A stretch of 64,000 nt of DNA, from positions 310,001 through 374,000 of the forward strand of contig NZ_JAQFIP010000001.1 in assembly GCF_029504735.1 (NCBI RefSeq), written 5' to 3'. Source of the stretch: Ereboglobus sp. PH5-10. GTDB lineage: Bacteria > Verrucomicrobiota > Verrucomicrobiia > Opitutales > Opitutaceae. The translations under genes and the position numbers were made by a program. The first letter of the stretch is position 1, and each line of letters opens with the position of its first letter. Positions 29,055 through 37,375 of the stretch are shown here, in pieces. The notes under the pieces are model-generated. The model did not search any database. It had not been told where the DNA came from and worked only from the letters and a program-made list of their open reading frames with translations.

Positions 29055-29798
29055 ATGCACTCAACCGTCCTCACCACCATCGCCGCCACGGGATTCACCG
29101 TCGCGTTTTTTCACGCGGCCATCCCCACGCACTGGCTGCCGTTCGTGCTCGTGTCGCGAGTGCGCGGCTGGTCGCGGGGCAAAACACTCCTCGTCGCGCT
29201 CTTCGCCGGACTGGGGCACGTGCTGGTGACAAGCCTGCTCGGGCTCGCGATCGCGTGGCTCGGCTTCGAACTCGATGAACATCTCGGACACGCCTTCACA
29301 TGGATCATCGGCGGCGCGTTGATCCTCGTGGGGTGTTTTTATCTCTGGCGGCAATTTCGCGGCAAGGGCGTCTGCCATCATCATGTGCCCGAATCCAACC
29401 ACACGCCCAGCGAGCACTGCGGCCATGAGGGCGAGCATGACCCGAGCCACTGGGAGGAGGAGCTGACGCAAAGCGCGCTCGCCACCAAGCGCAAAAGCGA
29501 CTGGACCGTGATCTCGGGCCTGTTCGTGATGCTCACGCTGTCACCCTGCGAGGCGTTTTTGCCCGTGTATCTTTCCGGGGTGCAGTTCGGCTGGCGCGGG
29601 TTCTTCACACTGAGCGTGATTCTCGCCGCGGGCGCGCTGGCCGGCATGCTCCTGTTCACATTTCTCACGCTGGTGGGCCTGGAGCGAGTCAACCTAAAGC
29701 GCGTCGAACGCTGGGAGGCGGGCCTGCTCGGCATCCTGTTTTGCACACTCGGCGCGCTGTTCATCGTCATCGAAAGCGCCCATGCGCACGCGCACTAA
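29055..29798 (+). CDS. Polytopic membrane protein with a His-rich loop (possible metal permease)
   Basis: 247 residues, about six membrane spans. It opens with TGFTVAFFHAAIPTHWLPFVLV, then has FAGLGHVLVTSLLGLAIAWL. A histidine-rich hydrophilic loop follows in the middle (GVCHHHVPESNHTPSEHCGH and more His/Glu), then SGLFVMLTLSPCEAFLPVYL. The C-terminus is AHAHAH. The buried HAAIPTHW and LSPCEAFLP motifs plus the metal-binding loop resemble permeases of the nickel/cobalt or TauE/urease-accessory type. Transition-metal transport is an inference. It abuts mutY 3 bases downstream. Confidence 0.75.
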   Translation: MHSTVLTTIAATGFTVAFFHAAIPTHWLPFVLVSRVRGWSRGKTLLVALFAGLGHVLVTSLLGLAIAWLGFELDEHLGHAFTWIIGGALILVGCFYLWRQFRGKGVCHHHVPESNHTPSEHCGHEGEHDPSHWEEELTQSALATKRKSDWTVISGLFVMLTLSPCEAFLPVYLSGVQFGWRGFFTLSVILAAGALAGMLLFTFLTLVGLERVNLKRVERWEAGLLGILFCTLGALFIVIESAHAHAH

Positions 29799-29801
29799 AA
29801 C

Positions 29802-30860
29802 GTGAACGCGCCCATCGACCAAAGGACTTTCCGGCGCGATCTGCTCGCGTGGTATCGCGCCAGTGCGCGCGCGCTTCCCTGGCGCGCCAAACCGTCGCTC
29901 TACAAAACCGTTGTCTCCGAGTTCATGCTCCAGCAAACGCAGGTAAAAACCGCCCTGCCCTATTTTGAACGCTGGATTCGCGAGCTGCCCGGTTTCGACG
30001 CGCTCGCCGGCGCGCCCGAAACGCGCGTGCTCAAACTCTGGGAGGGCCTCGGTTATTACTCGCGCGCCCGCAACCTCCACAAACTCGCGCGCGCCATCAC
30101 CGCCATGCCCGAGCCGCCGCGCGCGCCCGCCGCGTGGATCGAACTGCCCGGCGTCGGCCCCTACACGGCCGCGGCGATCACAAGCATCTCGTTCGGCGAA
30201 CCGATCGCGTGCGTGGACGGAAACGTCGTGCGCATCCTCGCGCGGCTGACGGCGGACGGCACTGTGTTTCGCGATTCATCCAGCGCCGCAAAATATTTCA
30301 CGCCAATCGCCAACACGCTTGTAAACAAAGCCGCCCCCGGCGACCACAACCAGGCCATGATGGAGCTCGGCGCGACCATTTGCACGAGACAAAATCCATC
30401 GTGCGCGATCTGCCCCGTCCGCTCCAACTGCGCCGCGACGCGCACGCTTTCACCCGAACAATTCCCAAGGCTCGCCGCAAAAAAAACGGAGGAGCAAAGC
30501 GTCTGCCGCATTTGGTTTTTGAACACAAAACGCGACGCCGTGCTGCTTCACCGCGCCTCGCCTTCCGCGCGCAGGCTGGCCGGGATATTCGAGCTGCCCT
30601 CGCCGGCGGACATCGAATTGGGCGAAAAAGACCTAACCACGAAAAACGCAAAACTGGTTGCCGGGCAAAAACGCAGCATCACGCGCTATCGCATCACGGA
30701 AAAGTTTTTCGCGCTGACACCCGGCGCGCCATTGCGCCGCCGCATCGACGCGCGCATAAAAACCTCCGCGGGCACGCTCCAATGGATCGCCCTGGGCGAT
30801 CTCGCCAAGATAACCCTTTCCGGCCCCCACCGGCGAATCGTGCAAAAACATTTTGCCTGA
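29802..30860 (+). CDS. mutY: A/G-specific adenine glycosylase
   Basis: 352-residue DNA repair enzyme that removes A mispaired with 8-oxoG. It starts with GTG 3 bases after the membrane-protein gene. Motifs are EFMLQQTQVKT (with the catalytic Glu-Phe-Met-Leu-Gln-Gln-Thr), LPGVGPYTAAAI helix-hairpin-helix, VDGNVVRIL with the catalytic aspartate, and a [4Fe-4S] cluster C-X6-C-X2-C-X5-C in CTRQNPSCAICPVRSNC. The C-terminal NUDIX-like 8-oxoG-sensing domain is shorter and more diverged than in E. coli but present. It converges with rnc. Confidence 0.95.
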   Translation: MNAPIDQRTFRRDLLAWYRASARALPWRAKPSLYKTVVSEFMLQQTQVKTALPYFERWIRELPGFDALAGAPETRVLKLWEGLGYYSRARNLHKLARAITAMPEPPRAPAAWIELPGVGPYTAAAITSISFGEPIACVDGNVVRILARLTADGTVFRDSSSAAKYFTPIANTLVNKAAPGDHNQAMMELGATICTRQNPSCAICPVRSNCAATRTLSPEQFPRLAAKKTEEQSVCRIWFLNTKRDAVLLHRASPSARRLAGIFELPSPADIELGEKDLTTKNAKLVAGQKRSITRYRITEKFFALTPGAPLRRRIDARIKTSAGTLQWIALGDLAKITLSGPHRRIVQKHFA

Positions 30861-30893
30861 TTCCGCGCAAGGCGCGCCCACGCACACGCGGTG

Positions 30894-31616
30894 TCACGCG
30901 CCGTCCGTTTCGACATTGAAGGACTCCAGCGCCTCAAGCGCGGCACCTTCCTCGGCGGCTTTTTTCGACGTGCCTCGCCCGCGCCCCATCGGCTTGTCGT
31001 TGATGAAAACCACCGCCTCGTATTCCTTGGCGTGATCGCTGCCCGCGGCGTGCTCGACAACGTAGCGCACCGCGTTGTTGCCGTGCGCGGGTTGCACGAG
31101 TTCCTGCAAACGGCCCTTCGGATTTTCGGCGGGTTTCATCGACGCAAGGCGCTCCGGCAACGATCCCAACAATCCGAGCACAACACGCCGCGTGACGGCC
31201 AGATCGCTGTCGATGTAGATCGCGCCGACAAGCGCCTCAAACGCGTCCTCCAGCGCCGAGTCGCGGTTGCGTCCGCCGGCGGCATCCTCGCTCGCGCTCA
31301 CGAGCATGGCTTCGGACAGGCCGATCTCTCGCGCCAGGTCGCTGAGAAATTTTCCCTTGGAAAGCATTGAGCGATATTTGCTCAGAGAGCCCTCGCGGTC
31401 GCCGGGAAACATGTCGAAGAGCACCTCGGTCAGCGCGAGTTGAAGGACGGCGTCGCCGAGAAATTCGAGCCGCTGGTTGCTCTCCGCGACATCGGCGTGG
31501 TCGTGCAGATACGACGGGTGCGTCAGCGCGCGCTCAAGCAGCGCCGGCTCGCGAAACGTGTAGGCGATGCGTTGCTGGAGTTGTGCGATGGCGTCCGTGT
31601 TTTCGTCCTGTTTCAT
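30894..31616 (-). CDS. rnc: Ribonuclease III
   Basis: 240-residue dsRNA endonuclease. The catalytic signature is NQRLEFLGDAVLQLALTEVL; acidic residues of ALEDAFEALVGAIYID complete the metal site. A C-terminal dsRNA-binding domain follows (PKGRLQELVQPAHG, MGRGRGTSKKAAEEGA). The ATG at 31616 is the last unit of a CATTNTN heptamer array (31614-31648). No upstream in-frame ATG is open, so this start is firm and the repeat has shaped the translation start. Its substrates could include the many palindromes in this genome. Confidence 0.96.
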   Translation of the reverse strand: MKQDENTDAIAQLQQRIAYTFREPALLERALTHPSYLHDHADVAESNQRLEFLGDAVLQLALTEVLFDMFPGDREGSLSKYRSMLSKGKFLSDLAREIGLSEAMLVSASEDAAGGRNRDSALEDAFEALVGAIYIDSDLAVTRRVVLGLLGSLPERLASMKPAENPKGRLQELVQPAHGNNAVRYVVEHAAGSDHAKEYEAVVFINDKPMGRGRGTSKKAAEEGAALEALESFNVETDGA

Positions 31617-31648
31617 TCTACATTATCCATTTTGCATTTTACATCAGA
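31614..31648. repeat. Heptamer array at the rnc start codon
   Basis: Five tandem degenerate 7-mers, CATTCTA, CATTATC, CATTTTG, CATTTTA and CATCAGA. On the minus strand each ends in ATG, and the terminal one supplies the rnc start codon. It is the same unit type as the array at 32563-32597. Confidence 0.85.
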
Positions 31649-31663
31649 GGGCGTCAGCCCTCG

Positions 31664-32593
31664 TCAAGAGCTCGCGCTCGCGTAGCGGCGCAGGCCGCGG
31701 TTGAAGACAAACACGGCCATAGAAAACCACACCGCCGCCGCGCCGGCGAGCCAAAGAACATGCGCCGGCGATATTCCGCGCAACAGGGTGTTCGCGGGGA
31801 TGTTCGACACCACCACGACGGGAATCACATACACAAAGGCCACGTTGATGATGACGCTTTTCACGGCTTCGCGCGGCAGTCGCGAAAATTCCGTCAGCGA
31901 AAAATAACTGCCTTCGATGCCCTCGGTTTTGATAATCCAGAACGTGAGCGACACGGCGAGCAGGATGAAGCTGTAACTGATCGCAAGGCTGCACACGAGC
32001 AGCAGCACATAGGTGACAACCTGCCAGGCGGTCGGCGCGACGCCGAGCTGCCAGAGCGAATAGACCACGAGCGCGATGGCGGCGAACACGTTCATGAGAC
32101 TGTCGAGGTCGAGCTTTCGCGTGGAGACCATGAAGAGCACGTTGCCCGGCTGCGCGAGGAAGAAGTCGAAGTTGCCGCTGCGCACATTGCGCCCGAGCTC
32201 GAAGATGTTGCTCCAGAAAAATCCCATCATGAGCCGCTGGATAATCATCGACGTGCCGATGAGGAGCATCATCTGGTATTTGTTCCAGCCGGCGATGGAG
32301 TCGGTGTGCTCGTAGATCACGGCGATGAGCGCGACGTTCACGCCCATCCAAAGCAGCTCGACGATCGACCACATGATGAAGTCGAACCGAAACATCATCG
32401 CGCGCACGACGGAGTAGCGCACGCACGCGAGCCAGATGCGGCCATATCGCGGCCCCGCCGCGACACGGCCTAATGTGGAATGGAGAATGGAGAATGGAGA
32501 ATGCGACGAACCAGCGGCGGGACGAGTCGTCCGGCCTTCGGGTGTCTGCGTGTTGTCTGGGTCATTCTTCATTATACATTTTTCATTCCGCAT
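31664..32593 (-). CDS. ABC-2 type membrane permease (DUF990-like); start uncertain
   Basis: Up to 309 residues, about six membrane spans: MWSIVELLWMGVNVALIAVI, MMLLIGTSMIIQRLMMGFFW, then ISYSFILLAVSLTFWIIK. The pattern matches the ABC-2 permease half of export systems. Homology begins around RYGRIWLACVRYSVVRAMMF; the 45 or so residues before it are encoded by an inverted heptamer array at 32472-32506 and 32563-32597. The ATG at 32593 is itself an array unit, and no alternative ATG/GTG/TTG near the homology start is in frame. This is one of two adjacent permease subunits; no ATP-binding subunit is in the window. Confidence 0.8.
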   Translation of the reverse strand: MRNEKCIMKNDPDNTQTPEGRTTRPAAGSSHSPFSILHSTLGRVAAGPRYGRIWLACVRYSVVRAMMFRFDFIMWSIVELLWMGVNVALIAVIYEHTDSIAGWNKYQMMLLIGTSMIIQRLMMGFFWSNIFELGRNVRSGNFDFFLAQPGNVLFMVSTRKLDLDSLMNVFAAIALVVYSLWQLGVAPTAWQVVTYVLLLVCSLAISYSFILLAVSLTFWIIKTEGIEGSYFSLTEFSRLPREAVKSVIINVAFVYVIPVVVVSNIPANTLLRGISPAHVLWLAGAAAVWFSMAVFVFNRGLRRYASASS

Positions 32594-32597
32594 TAGC
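32472..32597. repeat. Inverted array of AATGGAG/CATTNTN heptamers
   Basis: The left arm, 32472-32506, holds five tandem 7-mers (AATGTGG, AATGGAG three times, AATGCGA). The right arm, 32563-32597, holds five inverse-type 7-mers (CATTCTT, CATTATA, CATTTTT, CATTCCG, CATTAGC). The 56-base centre is GC-rich. The arms can pair partially. The element spans the 5' end of the permease gene at 31664-32593, including its predicted start codon. Confidence 0.85.
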
Positions 32598-32609
32598 CGC
32601 GCGGCGGCG

Positions 32610-33431
32610 TCAGCCGCCGACTGCCGTGTGGCGTCTGAGGCCTCGCGTCCAGAGGAGGCGGGCGATGGTCAGCAAGATAATCATCCAGGCGAATTGCAGC
32701 ATCAGGCCTTGCGCGGCTCCGGCGGGGTCGTTCAGGCGGCCCGTGAGGATCGCCACGGGGAAATACATTTGGTAATAATAGGGCAGGTATTGCGAGAAGA
32801 TGAAGAGCGGGCGCGGGAGCAGATCGAGCGGGAAGATTTGTCCGGCGAGGAGCGACTCGATCGCATACGAGAGGACGACAAACGACTGGATTTCGAGAAA
32901 CCAAAACGTCAGCATTCCGAAGCAAAACGCGATTGTGAACTGGATCACCGCGGACATGGCCAGCGCGGGCAATCCAAAGTATAAGCGCCACGCCTCGCCT
33001 TCGCCGAAGGGCAGCTCCACGTAGTCGCGCACAAAGGGCAGCGCGACGAGCAGCGGCACGATCGCCAGTAGCCCCGACACAAATCGCGCCGCGCCGAATA
33101 TGCTCAGGCGGTAGATGAAGTAGTCGATCGGTTTCAGCAGGAACTGGTTGATGAGGCCGTTGCGGATTTCCTCGGAGATTTGATAGTCCTCGTTGAACGC
33201 GCTGATGAAAAAACGAATCACCATGAGCGCGATGAAGTAGGTCATGGTTTGCGCGACGTTGAAGCCGCCGATCTCGGTTTTGCCCTCGTAGGCCGCGCTC
33301 CAGAGCATAAAAACGACGACGAGATGAAACGCCGAAAAGCTCGCGCGGATGAGAAAATTCCACCGGTAGATCAGGTTGCTTTGCAGCCCGACGAGAAAGA
33401 CGTGGCGGTATTTGTTGAGGGAGCGAATCAT
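32610..33431 (-). CDS. ABC-2 type membrane permease (partner subunit)
   Basis: 273 residues starting MIRSLNKYRHVFLVGLQSNL. Six predicted membrane spans are visible, including AFHLVVVFMLWSAAYEG and ALAMSAVIQFTIAFCFGML. The IRNGLINQFLLKPIDYFIYR motif is typical of the cytoplasmic loop of ABC-2 permeases. It is followed 16 bases later by the second permease, so the two likely form a heterodimer. The expected ATPase gene would usually sit just upstream; here a ParA gene occupies that place, separated by a palindromic repeat at 33441-33541. Confidence 0.85.
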   Translation of the reverse strand: MIRSLNKYRHVFLVGLQSNLIYRWNFLIRASFSAFHLVVVFMLWSAAYEGKTEIGGFNVAQTMTYFIALMVIRFFISAFNEDYQISEEIRNGLINQFLLKPIDYFIYRLSIFGAARFVSGLLAIVPLLVALPFVRDYVELPFGEGEAWRLYFGLPALAMSAVIQFTIAFCFGMLTFWFLEIQSFVVLSYAIESLLAGQIFPLDLLPRPLFIFSQYLPYYYQMYFPVAILTGRLNDPAGAAQGLMLQFAWMIILLTIARLLWTRGLRRHTAVGG

Positions 33432-33440
33432 CGGTTCGTC

Positions 33441-33541
33441 GTGGGGGCGCACCTTGCGTGCGCCCTGATTATCGAGCGGGTGTTTGCGTGCGTCGCCACA
33501 GGGCGTGCGTGGACGAGGGCGCACGCAAGGTGCGCCCCTAC
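33441..33541. repeat. Palindrome at the parA-permease junction
   Basis: Arms 33441-33466 and 33516-33541 are 26-bp inverted copies with one mismatch (start GTGGGGGCGCACCTTGCGTG) around a 49-base centre. The right arm runs into parA and provides its TAG stop codon at 33538-33540. Read through, it encodes VGAPCVRP/GAPLRG-type peptide. Confidence 0.88.
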
Positions 33542-34350
33542 GGGGCAGGCATTTCCTTTGGCTCCTTCGGCTCGATCAGTTCGAAGCGGGCGATCAATTC
33601 CTTCGCGAGATTTTTGTAGGCGGTGGCGCCGGGCGAGAGGGGGTCGTAGTCGAAGATCGTTTTGCCAAAGCTCGGCGCCTCGCTCAGGCGCACGGTGCGC
33701 GGGATCACGGTGTCGAACACTTTTTCGGGAAGATGCTTGCGCACTTCCTCGACGACTTGGCGGGAGAGGTTTGTGCGCACGTCATACATGGTCATCACGA
33801 TGCCGCCGAGGTCGAGGGCGTCGTTGATGCCGGCGTCCTTGATGCGATTGACGTTGCGCAGGATTTGGCCGAGGCCTTCGAGCGCCATGTATTCGCATTG
33901 GAGCGCGATGAGGAGGTGGTCGGCGGCGCCGAGGCCGTTCATCGAGAGCATGCCGAGCGCGGGGGGGCAGTCGAGGATGATGACGCGGAAGCGTCCGGTG
34001 TCCTTGATTGACTGGAGCACGCCGCGCAGGCGCGCGAGGTAGTTTTCGGTTTGCGCGAGTTCGATTTCGGCGGCGGCCATGTCCTCCTCGCTCGGGATGA
34101 GCCAGAGGTTTTTCACCGGCGTTTCCACGATCATGTCGGTGGCGGAGCCTTCGCCGAGGAGCGGATCGTAGAGGCTTTTGCCCTGCTGTTTCTCGACGCC
34201 GATGGCGCTGGTAGCGTTGGCCTGCGGGTCGAGATCGACGAGGAGCGTCGGGATTTTTCTCGCGGCAAGCGCGGCGGCGAGGTTGACGGCCGTCGTGGTT
34301 TTGCCGACGCCGCCTTTTTGGTTCGCGATGGTGAAAACGGTGGTGCGCAT
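33538..34350 (-). CDS. ParA/Soj family partition ATPase
   Basis: 270-residue Walker-type ATPase. The deviant Walker A is KGGVGKT at residues 12-18, Walker A' is LLVDLDPQANATSAIG, and Walker B is VIILDCPPALGML. It has the lengths and motifs of chromosomal Soj/ParA proteins. parB is not adjacent within the window. The last residues (KEMPAP) and stop come from the neighbouring palindrome, so the C-terminus has been remodelled by that repeat. It is downstream of rho on the same strand. Confidence 0.92.
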   Translation of the reverse strand: MRTTVFTIANQKGGVGKTTTAVNLAAALAARKIPTLLVDLDPQANATSAIGVEKQQGKSLYDPLLGEGSATDMIVETPVKNLWLIPSEEDMAAAEIELAQTENYLARLRGVLQSIKDTGRFRVIILDCPPALGMLSMNGLGAADHLLIALQCEYMALEGLGQILRNVNRIKDAGINDALDLGGIVMTMYDVRTNLSRQVVEEVRKHLPEKVFDTVIPRTVRLSEAPSFGKTIFDYDPLSPGATAYKNLAKELIARFELIEPKEPKEMPAP

Positions 34351-34390
34351 GTGGTGTGGGGTTTTTGAAGAAGAATGTGTTTTGAATTAA

Positions 34391-34495
34391 TTTTCGATTT
34401 TCGATTCTCGATTTTCGATTGGGAGCTGCCGCTCCGTTTTCGATTTCGAGACCGCGCGGTAGCGCGCAATCGAAAATCGAGAATCGAGAATCGAA
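34391..34495. repeat. Inverted array of AATCGAR heptamers between rho and parA
   Basis: The left arm, 34391-34418, is four 7-mers (TTTTCGA twice, TTCTCGA, TTTTCGA). The right arm, 34468-34495, is four inverse units (AATCGAA, AATCGAG twice, AATCGAA). They can form a long AT-rich stem with a 49-base loop. The right arm ends 7 bases from the rho stop. It fills most of the 151-bp gap between rho and parA. Confidence 0.88.
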
Positions 34496-34501
34496 AATTC
34501 C

Positions 34502-36559
34502 TCAGTGGTTCAGCGCCATGAGGAATTCGGCGTTGGTCTTGGTTTTCTTGAGGCGCTGGAGGAACATTTCCATGGCGTCGATGGGCGGGATGCCCTGCAT
34601 GGCGCGGCGCAGGCCGTAGATGCGCAGCATTTCGTCGGGATGGTAGATGAGCTCCTCCTTGCGCGTGCCGGAGCGGTCCATGTTGATCGCGGGGAAGATG
34701 CGCTTGTCAACGAGGCCGCGGTCGAGGTGGAGCTCCATGTTGCCGGTGCCCTTGAACTCCTCGAAGATGACTTCGTCCATGCGGCTGCCGGTGTCGACGA
34801 GCGCGGTGCCCATGATGGTGAGCGAGCCGCCGCCCTCGATGTTGCGCGCGGCGCCGAAGAAGCGTTTCGGTTTTTGGAGCGCGGTGGCCTCCATGCCGCC
34901 GGACATGATTTTGCCGGAGTTGGACGCGAGGGCGTTGTAGGCGCGGGCGAGGCGCGTGATCGAGTCGAGGAGGATCACGACGTGCCGGCCTTGCTCGACG
35001 AGGCGGCGCGCTTTTTCGCCAACCATCTCGGCGGCGTGCACGTGGCTTTCGGGCGCCTCGTCAAAGGTGGACGCGACGACTTCGCCTTTTGTGTGGCGCT
35101 TGAAATCGGTGACTTCCTCGGGGCGTTCGTCGACGAGCAGGAGGATCAACTTCACGTCGGGAAAATTTTCCGAGATGGAGTTGGCCATGTTTTGCAGGAG
35201 GATCGTCTTGCCGGTGCGCGGCGGGGCGACGATGAGGCCGCGCTGGCCGAAACCGATTGGCGTGAGGATATCGACGGCGCGCATGGAGACGTCCTTGTGC
35301 ACGCCGGGGGCCTCGAGGAGGATGCGCTTGAGCGGATAGTAGGGGATGAGCTCCTCGAAGGGCACGGTTTTCGAGATTTCCTCGGGCGACATGTCCATGA
35401 CGCTGTTGACCTTGACGACCGACGGGCAGCGTTCGCCCTCGCGGGGAACTTGCACGAGCACTTGCACGCGGTGGCCGCGCTTGAGGCCGTAGCGTTTGAC
35501 GAGGCTTTCGGGCAGGTAGGCGTTTTCCGGATACAGGCGGTAGTTCACCGATTCGTGCACGATGAATCCGTAGCCGCGGTCGGTGAGGTCGATGTAGCCG
35601 TTGTCGAGGAGGGGGATTTTTTGCTCCTCGGCGACCTTGAAGATGGCGGCGATGAGTTGCTTGCGGTTGGGCGCGCCCTCGAAGGCGGCGTTGCGGTTGC
35701 GCGCCTCGGCGGTGAGTTCGGCGAGCGTGAGCGCGTAGAGTTTTTCGAGGTAAATCGGTTCGTGCCCGGCGGTGCCGTCAGCGATTTCGGCGGCGAGCGT
35801 GTCGAGCGCGGCGATGTCGGCGAAGCGGTCGGGCGCGGGCAGGTCGCCGAAGACGGGGTTGAGGCTCGGCGGGGGCGGTTGCTGCGGATGCTTGCTGGCG
35901 TGCTGTCCGTGCTTGGATTGCTGCTCGGCCCACTTGCGCGCCTTCTTTTCCTTTTTCTCGCGCTTGATGCGTTTCCAATAGGATTCGTATGGCTGCTGCT
36001 GGCCGCCGCCGTTGTCGCCGCCTTGCTGCTGGTTTTGCTGGGCTGCCTGACCGCCCTCGGCGGGAGCGGGGGCGTCGGAGGTTTGTTGCGAATCAGCAGG
36101 CGCGACGCTTGTGTCGCCGGCTGGCGCGTCGGCAACGGAATCGGTGCGCGAAACGGATTCGTCGGCGTCGTGCGCGACCGCGCGGTTCGCATCGGATGCG
36201 TCGGAGATGTCGGCGTCGGTCATGGACGCCGATTCGGTCTCCGCGGCGGGTTTGGGCTTGAAGGTTTCGCGCTCCTGTTTTTCCGGCTTGGGAGCGGCAT
36301 CGTTCGCGGGTTCGTCTTCGGTTTGGCCGAGGGGAAGCTCGTCCACGTTTTCAGTGGCGGCGGCTTTTTTCGTGCGCTTGCGGGGGGCGCGCGTCTTTTT
36401 CGGGGCGGGTTCGGTTTCGGGCGCGGGCGCGGTTTCGATTTCAGTGATTGCGGGCTCGGCGACGGCGGGTTCGGCGGCTTTTTTGGCGCGCGGCGGACGG
36501 CCCGGTTTGCGTTTGGGCGCGGGCGCCTCGCCGTCGGTGACTTTCTTGGATCTTGCCAT
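34502..36559 (-). CDS. rho: Transcription termination factor Rho with a long low-complexity N-terminus
   Basis: 685-residue hexameric RNA-dependent ATPase. The Rho_N domain begins at about residue 268 ([18 protein letters not shown]), then the cold-shock-like RNA-binding domain ([16 protein letters not shown]) and the ATPase with P-loop PPRTGKT and [10 protein letters not shown]. The first 260 or so residues are disordered and rich in Pro, Ala, Glu and Gln, with an AT-hook-like [12 protein letters not shown] at residues 16-27 and a [15 protein letters not shown] tract. The family core is about 420 residues, so the extension is large. It precedes parA. Confidence 0.96.
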   Translation of the reverse strand: MARSKKVTDGEAPAPKRKPGRPPRAKKAAEPAVAEPAITEIETAPAPETEPAPKKTRAPRKRTKKAAATENVDELPLGQTEDEPANDAAPKPEKQERETFKPKPAAETESASMTDADISDASDANRAVAHDADESVSRTDSVADAPAGDTSVAPADSQQTSDAPAPAEGGQAAQQNQQQGGDNGGGQQQPYESYWKRIKREKKEKKARKWAEQQSKHGQHASKHPQQPPPPSLNPVFGDLPAPDRFADIAALDTLAAEIADGTAGHEPIYLEKLYALTLAELTAEARNRNAAFEGAPNRKQLIAAIFKVAEEQKIPLLDNGYIDLTDRGYGFIVHESVNYRLYPENAYLPESLVKRYGLKRGHRVQVLVQVPREGERCPSVVKVNSVMDMSPEEISKTVPFEELIPYYPLKRILLEAPGVHKDVSMRAVDILTPIGFGQRGLIVAPPRTGKTILLQNMANSISENFPDVKLILLLVDERPEEVTDFKRHTKGEVVASTFDEAPESHVHAAEMVGEKARRLVEQGRHVVILLDSITRLARAYNALASNSGKIMSGGMEATALQKPKRFFGAARNIEGGGSLTIMGTALVDTGSRMDEVIFEEFKGTGNMELHLDRGLVDKRIFPAINMDRSGTRKEELIYHPDEMLRIYGLRRAMQGIPPIDAMEMFLQRLKKTKTNAEFLMALNH

Positions 36560-36667
36560 GTTGGAAATAGGTTAAGGTTAAAATTTTAGTTTAATGTTAC
36601 GGATTAAGGTGAGAATCGGGGGAATCGGGGCACGGGCGCGGAAAGCAGGCGCGCCTCCGTTTGCAGT

Positions 36668-37255
36668 TCAAACAAGGCGGGCGGCCAAGTATTTGATCTG
36701 GTCTCGGAGAAAATCCGTGCTGCCATCGTTGGACAACACGAAGTCGGCTTTTTCAATTTTTTGGGCCAAGGGCAATTGCTTGGAAATTCGTTGCGCGGCG
36801 AGCGTGTGGGAAACACCGCGCCCTGCCAACCGCGCAAACTGAGTTGCGCCAGAAGAGGCCACGCAAACGACGAAATCAAACCAATTTTCCAAACCTTTTT
36901 CGTAAAGCAGCGGCGCCTCCACCACCCAATTGGCCGCCCGATCACCCTCAAGTTGCTCCCGCCACAACACATACAACCGCGGCAAGACAAAATCCTCCCA
37001 CGCGCGCAGCTTCGCCTCGTCCGCAAAAAGCACCCGCGCCAGCGCCGCGCGGTCGATTTGCCCGCAGCCCGCCGCATCGGTGACGATCACCCCCGCGCCA
37101 AAACGCCGTTCCGCTTCCGCCACACATTCGGGAGCGGTGAGAATCCGGTCGCGCACGAGCGCATCCGAATCAATGCGCCGGAAGCCCATCTCCTCGAAAA
37201 TGCGTGTTGCAGTCGATTTGCCGCAACCCATGCCGCCTGTGATTCCTAAAATCAT
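36668..37255 (-). CDS. coaE: Dephospho-CoA kinase
   Basis: 195-residue P-loop kinase, last step of coenzyme A synthesis. The start MILGITGGMGCGKST has the P-loop GGMGCGKS at residues 7-14. RIDSDALVRDRI matches the CoaE substrate site, and VVEAPLLYEKGLENWFDFVV the conserved Walker-B-like block. The upstream TTG in frame is not needed. It is upstream of rho by about 100 bases. Confidence 0.94.
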   Translation of the reverse strand: MILGITGGMGCGKSTATRIFEEMGFRRIDSDALVRDRILTAPECVAEAERRFGAGVIVTDAAGCGQIDRAALARVLFADEAKLRAWEDFVLPRLYVLWREQLEGDRAANWVVEAPLLYEKGLENWFDFVVCVASSGATQFARLAGRGVSHTLAAQRISKQLPLAQKIEKADFVLSNDGSTDFLRDQIKYLAARLV

Positions 37256-37375
37256 CGGTATTAACAATACGTTATCTACACAAAAAAATCAGCTAAATGA
37301 ACACAACTGCAATTACTTAATTGCATTCATGATCAAAATTAATAACACCGTTATTGCAAACATTGTTAAAAAAAC
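37256..37375. promoter_or_regulatory. AT-rich divergent promoter region with nested palindromes
   Basis: 120 bases, about 70% A+T against a GC-rich background, between coaE and the phosphodiesterase-like gene. It holds three dyads: GCAATT-ACTT-AATTGC at 37309-37324, AATAAC-ACC-GTTATT at 37341-37355, and TAAC-AATAC-GTTA at about 37262-37274. These are the kinds of symmetric sites bound by dimeric regulators. No regulator can be named. Confidence 0.5.

Noticed and set aside
34505-36589. 694-codon open frame opposite rho
   Set aside because: Low-complexity Val/Gly/Asp/Phe shadow of the rho gene; no domain or start signal.
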